Below, piece by piece: positions 1 to 5,591 of a stretch of 7,470 nt of DNA. Under the pieces are notes generated by a model. It saw only the letters and a list, made by a program, of their open reading frames with translations. It did no database searches and was not told where the DNA came from. Location: NCBI GenBank assembly GCA_903872875.1, contig CAIQMJ010001082.1, positions 1 through 7,470 on the forward strand. Direction: 5' to 3'. Origin of the DNA: an uncultured Variovorax sp. GTDB lineage: Bacteria; Pseudomonadota; Gammaproteobacteria; Burkholderiales; Burkholderiaceae_C. Made by a program: the position numbers and the translations under genes. Numbering within the stretch: position 1 is the first letter of the stretch; each line of letters starts with the position of its first letter.

Positions 1-764
1 GGCAGCATGCCACCGGAGATCGTTCCGTCGGCGAACAGGTCGTCGATTTCGCGGGCGCTCAGGTTGGTCAGCAGGTTGCCGGCCTTGTCGAGCACGCCGG
101 GCGTGTTGGTCAGCAGCATCAGCTTCTCGGCCTTGAGCACCGTCGCCAGCTTGCCGGCGACCACGTCGGCGTTGATGTTGTAGCTTTCATTCTCCTCGCC
201 GAAGCCGATCGGGCTGACGACGGGAATGAAGGCGTCGTCCTGCAACGCCTTGACCACGCTCGGATCGATCGAGACGATGTCGCCGACCTGGCCGACGTCG
301 TGCATGAGGGTCGGATCATTGCGGTCGGCCAGCTTGAGCTTCTGCGCGCGAATCAGGCCACCGTCGCGACCGGTCAGGCCCACGGCCTTGCCACCGGCCT
401 GGTTGATCAACCCCACGATGTCCTGCTGCACTTCGCCGGCGAGCACCCATTCGACCACTTCCATGGTCTCGGCATCGGTCACGCGCATGCCCTGGATGAA
501 GCTGCCCTTCTTGCCGAGCTTGTTGAGCGCGGCCTCGATCTGCGGGCCGCCGCCATGCACCACGACCGGGTTCATGCCGACCAGCTTGAGCAGCACCACG
601 TCCTCGGCGAAGTCGGCCTGCAGCGCCGGATCGGTCATCGCATTGCCGCCGTACTTGATGACGATGGTCTTGCCGTGGAACTTGCGGATGTAGGGAAGCG
701 CCTGGGCAAGGATCTCTGCCTTGTCGCGCGGTGGGATGTTCAGGACGGGGTCGGTCATGGTCAT
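1..764 (-). CDS. argB: Acetylglutamate kinase (ArgB), C-terminus cut off by window edge
   Basis: Cytoplasmic amino-acid kinase that phosphorylates N-acetyl-L-glutamate with ATP, the second step of arginine synthesis. The 254 visible residues, read on the minus strand, show the family landmarks in order: IKYGGNAM (36-43, phosphate-binding loop with K37), HGGGPQI (70-76, acetylglutamate-side glycine loop), GLTGRDGG near the middle, and NINADVVAGKLA (196-207). The family usually runs about 295-300 residues, so roughly 45 are missing past the left edge. A helix ahead of the core (about residues 14-28, ending ALPYIRKF) resembles the N-terminal helix of hexameric, arginine-inhibited enzymes, so feedback inhibition by arginine is likely (inference). 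The first ATG (762-764) overlaps the flippase stop as ATGA. A second in-frame ATG follows at 756-758 (M-T-M-T). No Shine-Dalgarno is seen before either, so the upstream start by translational coupling is preferred. Confidence 0.96.
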   Translation of the reverse strand, partial: MTMTDPVLNIPPRDKAEILAQALPYIRKFHGKTIVIKYGGNAMTDPALQADFAEDVVLLKLVGMNPVVVHGGGPQIEAALNKLGKKGSFIQGMRVTDAETMEVVEWVLAGEVQQDIVGLINQAGGKAVGLTGRDGGLIRAQKLKLADRNDPTLMHDVGQVGDIVSIDPSVVKALQDDAFIPVVSPIGFGEENESYNINADVVAGKLATVLKAEKLMLLTNTPGVLDKAGNLLTNLSAREIDDLFADGTISGGML

Positions 765-2104
765 GGCGTGTCGGTACGCTGCGGTTCGGTGGATGGGAAA
801 TTGTGCCGCATGCGCGGGGAGACGTCGTGGCTGAACACCATGCGCTGCGACAACCAGGCCAGCAAGGCCAGATCGAGCCCGACGCGCGCGGTCCACGCCA
901 TGGCTGCACCGGGCAGGCCGAAGGCATGCATGGCATAGAACAGCAAGGGGAAATAGATGACGGCCTCGCAGAGGTGCAGCTTGGCCGTAACGTGCGCCAG
1001 CCCTGCGGCCTGGATCGCGGCAAAGGGCACGAAGGCCACGCCGTTGAGCAGCAGGCCCAGCGCCAGGATGGAGGCCACCGGCGCGGAACGATCGGCGAAC
1101 TCGGCGCCGAGCCAGTGCGTCAGCGCCCAGTGCGAGACAAGGGCCGACACGACGCAGACCGGCAGCAGCGCCCCGGCCACCAGCCCGATGCAGCGCTGGT
1201 ACAACGCGCGCGCAGCCGGCATGTCGTCGGCCAGCAGCGATGCGATGCGCGGAAACAGCGCTCCGGTCAGGGCACCGGGCAGGATCAGGAGCCGCGCCAC
1301 GATTTCCGAGGGCACCGTGTAGTACGCCACCACCGCGGCGCCGAGGACCGTCGAGATGACGAAACGGTCGGCGGTCACCATCAAGGGACTGATCACGCTC
1401 GACACGGTCAGCCATACACCGAAGGACAACAGCTGCCGGGTCTGCGCCGGATCGCCTCCGGCGCGCCTGAAGTCGAGCCCTCCGCCCAATCGATCGCGCA
1501 CGAGCCGCCAATGCGCGGCGCAGGAGATCAGGCGCGCCGCCATCAAGGCCGCGACCATCGGTACCAGCGACGGGCCGACGCACCAGAGGGTGAACGCCGG
1601 CAGAACGAAGTTGGCGATGCCCAGCATCATGCGCAGCAGGTTGACGCCGCGGAAGTCCTCAAAGGCTTCCAGCACGCCACGCAGCCCCACCGTCACGGTG
1701 GTCACGGGCACGCCGATGGCGGCCAGCAGCAGCGCCTGATGCACGTCGTCGTGCATCGGCTCGGAAACCATGAGCACCCGTGTCACCAACAGCCAGGCGC
1801 AGAGCGCGAGCACGGCGCCGCCCAGCACGCCGGCCGCCGTGGTCAGCAGCAGCCCGCTGCGGACCAGCCCCGGTACCGAAGCCTCATCCCTGCGAACCAG
1901 GCACTGCGCAACCTGCTGCGTCAGCGCGCGCCCGAGGCCGAAGTCGAAAAGGCTGAAGTACCCCACCACGGCCCAGATCAGCGTGAGCACGCCGAAGGCC
2001 TCGACGCCCATCTCGCGCAACAGGTAGGGGATCAGCGCCGCGCCCGCCAGCAGCGGAATGCCGAGCCCCGTGAGATTCCATAGCGTATTGCGTCGCACGG
2101 ACAT
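761..2104 (-). CDS. wzx: Wzx/RfbX-type lipid-linked oligosaccharide flippase (PST family)
   Basis: Inner-membrane protein expected to move undecaprenyl-diphosphate-linked sugars from the cytoplasmic to the periplasmic face. It has 447 residues, normal for the family, and is almost wholly hydrophobic segments, consistent with about 12 membrane spans. Seen directly: FGLGRALTQ (55-63) after the first spans, a GVLEAFEDFRGVN stretch (143-155), and ADRFVISTVLG followed by AYYTVP (245-265), the DRF-to-YY-VP signature of RfbX-like flippases, then LFPRIASL (283-290). The C-terminal tail (about 425-447) is hydrophilic. The ATG lies 27 bp after the stop of the sugar-phosphate transferase, with a weak GGAA (2110-2113, minus sense) as the only ribosome-site candidate. 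The stop overlaps the argB start by 4 bp. The substrate cannot be told from sequence. No polymerase or chain-length regulator accompanies it here. Other exporters of the same superfamily are possible, but the neighbours favour a polysaccharide role. Confidence 0.85.
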   Translation of the reverse strand: MSVRRNTLWNLTGLGIPLLAGAALIPYLLREMGVEAFGVLTLIWAVVGYFSLFDFGLGRALTQQVAQCLVRRDEASVPGLVRSGLLLTTAAGVLGGAVLALCAWLLVTRVLMVSEPMHDDVHQALLLAAIGVPVTTVTVGLRGVLEAFEDFRGVNLLRMMLGIANFVLPAFTLWCVGPSLVPMVAALMAARLISCAAHWRLVRDRLGGGLDFRRAGGDPAQTRQLLSFGVWLTVSSVISPLMVTADRFVISTVLGAAVVAYYTVPSEIVARLLILPGALTGALFPRIASLLADDMPAARALYQRCIGLVAGALLPVCVVSALVSHWALTHWLGAEFADRSAPVASILALGLLLNGVAFVPFAAIQAAGLAHVTAKLHLCEAVIYFPLLFYAMHAFGLPGAAMAWTARVGLDLALLAWLSQRMVFSHDVSPRMRHNFPSTEPQRTDTP

Positions 2105-2131
2105 GGATGTTCCGGGTGACGTCGCGCGGTG

Positions 2132-3226
2132 TCAGGGACGCAGCCAGCGCGGCACCTTGAAGCGCACGATCATCAAGTACGCGGCAACATAGGTGATCGC
2201 GAAGAGCAGGCAGCAGATCATCAGCAGTGTCGTATTGCGCCAGAACATCACGGCAGGCACGACCGACAGCGCTGCAAAGATCCAGAGGTAGGGCGAGGTG
2301 CGGTTGTTGCGTGCCAGCAGCTGGCGCGCCTCGTCATCGGAGAAGGCGACACGCACGATGCGCCGGAAGATCAGCTGGTGGAAGTGCAGCGCATCCGCGG
2401 TGCCCGGTGACTGACCGCGCGCGACCTTGCGGTAGATCGAGAACAGCGTTTCCCAGACCGGGTAGATGACCAGCAGCATAGGAAACCATGGCGAGACGAC
2501 CGGATGGCGCTGCACCAGGGCCACGCAGGCCACGGCGATGACGATACCCCACACATAGGCGCCGCAGTCGCCCGCGAAGATGCGGCCGCTGGGGTAGTTC
2601 CACAGCAGGAAGCCCATCGTTGCACCGACCAGGCACAGCACCATGGCAGCAAGCTGGCGATCACCGACCTGCAGCGCCACGTGGGAGATCGCCAGACAGA
2701 TCAGCACGGCCACCGTGCCCGCCAAGCCGTTGTAGCCGTCGATGATGTTGAAGGCGTGCGGCAGCCCGCCGATGGCCAACACGGCCACCAATACGGCGCC
2801 ATACGGAACGGCTCGCACCCAGCCATCGACCGATTCGAATCCCGTACGGTGTACGCCGAGGCCCAGGAGCCAACACAGGAGCAAGGCCGAGCCCAGCGTC
2901 AGCGCCAGCCGGCAGCGCACCGGCACACGCTGCGTCACGTCTTCCAACACACCGCCTAGCACGGCCGGAGCGATGCACAGCAGCACCATCGCGGAGGCCG
3001 AGGCCGGCCAGTCCACGTTGAAGGGGTCGCCAAACAACCCGGCGGAGAGCCACGCAGCGCCGAGGCCGATGAAAATGCCCGCGCCGCCGAGGCGAGGCAC
3101 ATGGCCCTTGTGAAAGCGCTGCGGCATGTCCGCCGCATAGCGGCGAGCATGCCGACGCGCTCTTCGCATGAACATCAGGACGGCTATGGCGGAAAGGGTG
3201 AAACCGATAACGATGAGGGCGATCAT
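2132..3226 (-). CDS. Polyprenyl-phosphate sugar-1-phosphate transferase (WecA/WbpL/MraY superfamily)
   Basis: Multi-spanning membrane enzyme that would transfer a HexNAc-1-phosphate (often GlcNAc or a derivative) from its UDP-sugar to undecaprenyl phosphate, starting glycan assembly on the cytoplasmic face. It is 364 residues long, close to WecA. Motifs in order: PRLGGAGIFIG (44-54), ED at 95-96 with downstream R-RL where many relatives have DD, NIIDGYNGLAG (160-170) carrying the conserved Asp and Asn, FAGDCGAYVWG (217-227), and the basic cytoplasmic loop HFHQLIFRR (281-289) matching the HxH region. Hydrophobic spans fill the rest and the C-terminus ends in a basic tail. An in-frame stop lies 21 bp upstream of the ATG at 3226, so the ORF cannot start earlier. 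No Shine-Dalgarno is visible ahead of it (a C-rich leader). It is the first gene of the minus operon. Sugar specificity is not readable, so no wecA or wbpL symbol is given. Confidence 0.93.
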   Translation of the reverse strand: MIALIVIGFTLSAIAVLMFMRRARRHARRYAADMPQRFHKGHVPRLGGAGIFIGLGAAWLSAGLFGDPFNVDWPASASAMVLLCIAPAVLGGVLEDVTQRVPVRCRLALTLGSALLLCWLLGLGVHRTGFESVDGWVRAVPYGAVLVAVLAIGGLPHAFNIIDGYNGLAGTVAVLICLAISHVALQVGDRQLAAMVLCLVGATMGFLLWNYPSGRIFAGDCGAYVWGIVIAVACVALVQRHPVVSPWFPMLLVIYPVWETLFSIYRKVARGQSPGTADALHFHQLIFRRIVRVAFSDDEARQLLARNNRTSPYLWIFAALSVVPAVMFWRNTTLLMICCLLFAITYVAAYLMIVRFKVPRWLRP

Positions 3227-3270
3227 GGGGGTTGGGATGGGAACCTAGAATCCCAGGGCGAAATTAGACC
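3227..3270. promoter_or_regulatory. Divergent intergenic region between two polysaccharide operons
   Basis: Only 44 bp separate the start codons of the minus-strand transferase and the plus-strand glycosyltransferase. In-frame stops on both sides (CTA at 3245-3247 for the minus gene, TAG at 3265-3267 for the plus gene) fix the first usable ATGs, so the spacer is truly this short. On the plus strand, TAGAAT (3246-3251) differs from the -10 consensus at one base, and a start about 7 bp beyond it would leave a leader of about 12 nt. No convincing -35 is seen at 16-18 bp, and no good -10/-35 pair was found for the minus strand. Promoters may lie partly inside the coding ends. That a promoter exists here is inferred from the divergent arrangement. 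Confidence 0.4.
3233..3255. promoter_or_regulatory. Perfect 6-bp dyad, candidate operator
   Basis: TGGGAT (3233-3238) and ATCCCA (3250-3255) form exact inverted arms around an 11-bp centre at 3244, giving a 23-bp dyad in the middle of the divergent spacer. The size and spacing suit a dimeric DNA-binding protein, and the right arm overlaps the candidate -10 hexamer. The central 11 bp are not symmetric. No regulator is known or encoded in view, and a chance dyad is possible. Confidence 0.3.
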
Positions 3271-4053
3271 ATGCCGACACTTCGATCCCCGCCCCCACCC
3301 ATCACCGTATCGATCGTGAGTCATGGGCAGCAGGCGCTGATCGGACCGCTTCTCGACCAACTCGACCGCCACAGCCACGCGTTGATCGACAAGGTGGTGC
3401 TCACCGTGAATGTGCCGGAGCCAGACGTGCTTACGGCCTGCGGCTGGCGCTTCGCGGTCGAGCGGGTGGAGAATGCGCAGCCTAAAGGGTTCGGTGCCAA
3501 TCACAATCAGGCTTTCGTACGCTGCACCTCGCCATGGTTCCTAGTGCTCAACCCCGACATCCGTCTCGGCAGCGACGTCCTGGCTGCGCTAATTCGACAG
3601 GCTGCGCCCGACAGCGGCCTGCTGACGCCGCGCATCATCGAGCCGGGCAAGGCGAGCCCGGAACAGCATCGGAATATCATCACCCCACTCGAAATCGTCG
3701 CGCGCAAGCGTGCAAGCTATGCGCGACCGGCAGCGCCCGCGTGGATACCTGGGCTTTTCATGCTGTTTCGCAGCGAAGCCTATGCGCGGATCAATGGCTT
3801 CGATGAGCGCTTCTTCATGTACGGCGAAGACTTCGACATCTGCGCCCGCGCGCAACTCGCAGGCTGGCGTCTGCAGGTCGCGGAAGACCTGATGGCCCTG
3901 CATGACGCCCGGCGTGCCAGCCATGTGAGTGGCCGCCACCTCTATTGGCACGCAAGCAGCCTGCTGAAGCTGTGGACATCGGCTGCCTTCTGGCGCTATC
4001 GGCGTTTTTCCAAACAACCACACCCACGACTCAAGGACACAGAGAAATTATGA
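3271..4053 (+). CDS. Family 2 (GT-A fold) glycosyltransferase, rhamnosyltransferase-like
   Basis: Cytoplasmic or membrane-associated enzyme expected to add one sugar from a nucleotide-sugar donor to the lipid-linked glycan. It has 260 residues. The GT-A fold opens at ITVSIVSHGQ (11-20), which supports the ATG at 3271. Next come GFGANHNQAF (73-82), the LNPD metal-binding site (93-96, NPD replacing DxD), and the acceptor-side block GLFMLFRSEA (161-170) through NGFDERFFMYGEDFDIC (175-191), with E186/D187 at the usual catalytic-base position. The last 45 residues are basic and aromatic, possibly a membrane contact. NPD and the GED block recall WbbL-type rhamnosyltransferases, but donor and linkage cannot be assigned. 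The best Shine-Dalgarno candidate, AGGG at 3255-3258, is 12 nt from the ATG and poor. It leads the plus operon, and its TGA overlaps the wzm ATG by 4 bp. Confidence 0.9.
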   Translation: MPTLRSPPPPITVSIVSHGQQALIGPLLDQLDRHSHALIDKVVLTVNVPEPDVLTACGWRFAVERVENAQPKGFGANHNQAFVRCTSPWFLVLNPDIRLGSDVLAALIRQAAPDSGLLTPRIIEPGKASPEQHRNIITPLEIVARKRASYARPAAPAWIPGLFMLFRSEAYARINGFDERFFMYGEDFDICARAQLAGWRLQVAEDLMALHDARRASHVSGRHLYWHASSLLKLWTSAAFWRYRRFSKQPHPRLKDTEKL

Positions 4054-4853
4054 GCCAAGCGCATTCAAACCTGCATCGGAGCGCCTGGGCCGATTGGTGG
4101 GAAGGTACGCGACGCACCGACATCTGGTGGACATTGTCCTGGTTCGACATCGTCCTGCGATATCGGCGTTCGATGCTCGGGCCGATCTGGCTGACGCTCA
4201 GCATGGGCGCGATGATCGCGGGCATGGGGCCGCTCTACAGTTCGCTCTTCGGCACCGAGCTGTCAAAGTTCTTTCCCCATCTGGCCCTCGGCCTCATCTT
4301 CTGGGGACTTTTCTCGAACATCGTGACGGAGTCCTGCAACACCTTCGTAAGTTCGGCGCATTACCTGAAGCAGGGCTACTTCCCGATCAGCCTGTTCGTC
4401 TGGCGAAGCATGTCGCGCAATGTGATTCAGTTCGCGCATCAGATCGTGCTGTATGTGCCAGTGGCGCTGTGGGCCGGCATCTCGCTTTCATGGTCCGCAT
4501 GGCTCGTCGTGCCGGCCTTCATCCTGCTGCTGGTCAACGCCCAGGCGCTCGGCCTGGCGCTCGGCCTGATCTGCACGCGCTTCCGCGACGTGACGCAGAT
4601 CGTCATGAGCGTGATGCAGATGCTGATGTTTCTCACACCGGTCTTCTGGATGCCCGAGAGCCTCCCGGGCCGAGCAAAGTACATCCTGTGGAATCCGCTT
4701 GCGCAGATGCTGGACCTGCTGCGCACGCCGCTGATGGGCGGCGTGGCCGACCTGCACAACTGGTACGGCATCATCGGCTGGACGGCCGGTACCACGGTCG
4801 TCTCAGGCCTGCTCTTCGCAAAGTATCGTCGTCGCGTCGTCTACTGGCTCTGA
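4050..4853 (+). CDS. wzm: ABC-2 type polysaccharide exporter permease (Wzm)
   Basis: Inner-membrane half of an ABC exporter that carries a completed undecaprenyl-linked polysaccharide to the periplasm. The protein is 267 residues, standard for Wzm. Landmarks: an amphipathic start, RYRRSMLGPIWLTL (37-50), the classic entry to the first span, then about six spans, CTRFRDVTQIV (175-185) leading to FLTPVFW (194-200), and NPLAQMLDLLRTPLMG (215-230) before the last span. The reading frame is open 35 codons further upstream, inside the preceding glycosyltransferase gene, but family alignment and the ATGA overlap with that gene's stop support the ATG at 4050. AAGGA (4033-4037) and AGAGA (4041-4045) lie upstream as possible ribosome sites. 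Its ATPase partner starts 2 bp after its stop. A KpsM-like capsule exporter is the alternative, but the LGPIWLTL block fits Wzm better. Confidence 0.95.
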   Translation: MSQAHSNLHRSAWADWWEGTRRTDIWWTLSWFDIVLRYRRSMLGPIWLTLSMGAMIAGMGPLYSSLFGTELSKFFPHLALGLIFWGLFSNIVTESCNTFVSSAHYLKQGYFPISLFVWRSMSRNVIQFAHQIVLYVPVALWAGISLSWSAWLVVPAFILLLVNAQALGLALGLICTRFRDVTQIVMSVMQMLMFLTPVFWMPESLPGRAKYILWNPLAQMLDLLRTPLMGGVADLHNWYGIIGWTAGTTVVSGLLFAKYRRRVVYWL

Positions 4854-4855
4854 AA

Positions 4856-5557
4856 ATGGCTCTCATCTCCCTGAAAAACGTCTCCGTCAGCTTCCCGATC
4901 TATGGAGCCGGCTCCGCTTCGCTGAAGAAGACCCTGGCAGCCTCCGTCACAGGCGGCCGCTTCGGCAAGGAAACCGGCGTGAACGTCGTGCAGGCGCTCA
5001 GCGACATCAACCTCGAACTGCGCAGCGGCGATCGCCTCGGTCTCATCGGCCACAACGGCGCAGGCAAGTCGACCCTGCTGCGTACGCTCGCGGGCGTCTA
5101 CGAACCATCGTCCGGCGATTTCGTCCGCAAAGGCACGGTGGCCAGCCTGATCGACCCGTCACTCGGCATCGAACCCGACGCCTCAGGCCTCGAGAACATC
5201 ATGCTGCGCGGCCTGGTGATGGGCATGAGCAAGAAGCAGGTGGAGAAACTGACTCCCGATATCTGCGAATTCAGCGGACTGGGCGAATACGTCAACATGC
5301 CTATTCGCACCTATTCCACCGGTATGCTGATGCGCCTCGCGTTCTCGATTTCGACCAGCGTGCAGGCTGACATCCTGCTGATGGACGAATGGCTGTCGGT
5401 CGGCGACGCCGAGTTCACCGAGAAGGCCGAGAAGCGGATGAAGGACGTGGTGTCCAAGTCCGGCATCCTGGTCCTGGCATCGCATTCGCCCGAGCTGATC
5501 GCACGCGAGTGCAACCGGGTGATCCACCTGGAACACGGCCGGATCGTGGAACGCTGA
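4856..5557 (+). CDS. wzt: Polysaccharide ABC exporter ATPase (Wzt), short form without carbohydrate-binding domain
   Basis: ATP-binding subunit that powers Wzm. It is 233 residues with a full nucleotide-binding domain: Walker A GHNGAGKST (65-73), the SLIDPSLGIEPDASGLENI region (97-115) typical of the O-antigen subfamily, signature YSTGMLMR (153-160), Walker B ILLMDE (173-178, E178 catalytic), D-loop SVGD (181-184) and switch H210 in ASHS. The protein ends about 20 residues later. Wzt proteins such as E. coli O8/O9a carry a further C-terminal domain that binds the capped glycan end (about 430 residues in total), which is absent here. The frame is open far upstream across wzm, but homology begins at the ATG at 4856 (ISLKNVSVSF). 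No Shine-Dalgarno precedes it, so translation probably depends on ribosomes finishing wzm. Confidence 0.95.
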   Translation: MALISLKNVSVSFPIYGAGSASLKKTLAASVTGGRFGKETGVNVVQALSDINLELRSGDRLGLIGHNGAGKSTLLRTLAGVYEPSSGDFVRKGTVASLIDPSLGIEPDASGLENIMLRGLVMGMSKKQVEKLTPDICEFSGLGEYVNMPIRTYSTGMLMRLAFSISTSVQADILLMDEWLSVGDAEFTEKAEKRMKDVVSKSGILVLASHSPELIARECNRVIHLEHGRIVER

Positions 5558-5591
5558 ATCCCTGCTTGCGGTCACGCCGGACAGCGCGGCC

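Noticed and set aside
731..2083. 450-codon open frame on the plus strand opposite the flippase gene
   Set aside because: Its translation is rich in Gln, His, Arg and Gly with no recognisable domain. Long antisense open frames are expected opposite a high-GC gene, and the minus-strand frame is a clear membrane-protein match.
3239..3245. GGGAACC as an extracytoplasmic-sigma (RpoE-like) -35 element
   Set aside because: The matching -10 would fall around 3261-3268 and put the transcript start at or past the ATG at 3271, with no good -10 match there.
3271..4853. Lower GC in the GT2 and wzm genes as a sign of recent transfer
   Set aside because: Some hand-counted rows drop to about 52-58%, but others reach 67%, and a membrane protein rich in Phe, Ile and Met explains part of it. 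A codon-usage computation would be needed.
4094..4855. 254-codon open extension upstream of wzt in the same frame
   Set aside because: It lies out of frame over wzm, gives a low-complexity Ala/Arg/His-rich peptide, and Wzt homology starts exactly at the ATG at 4856.
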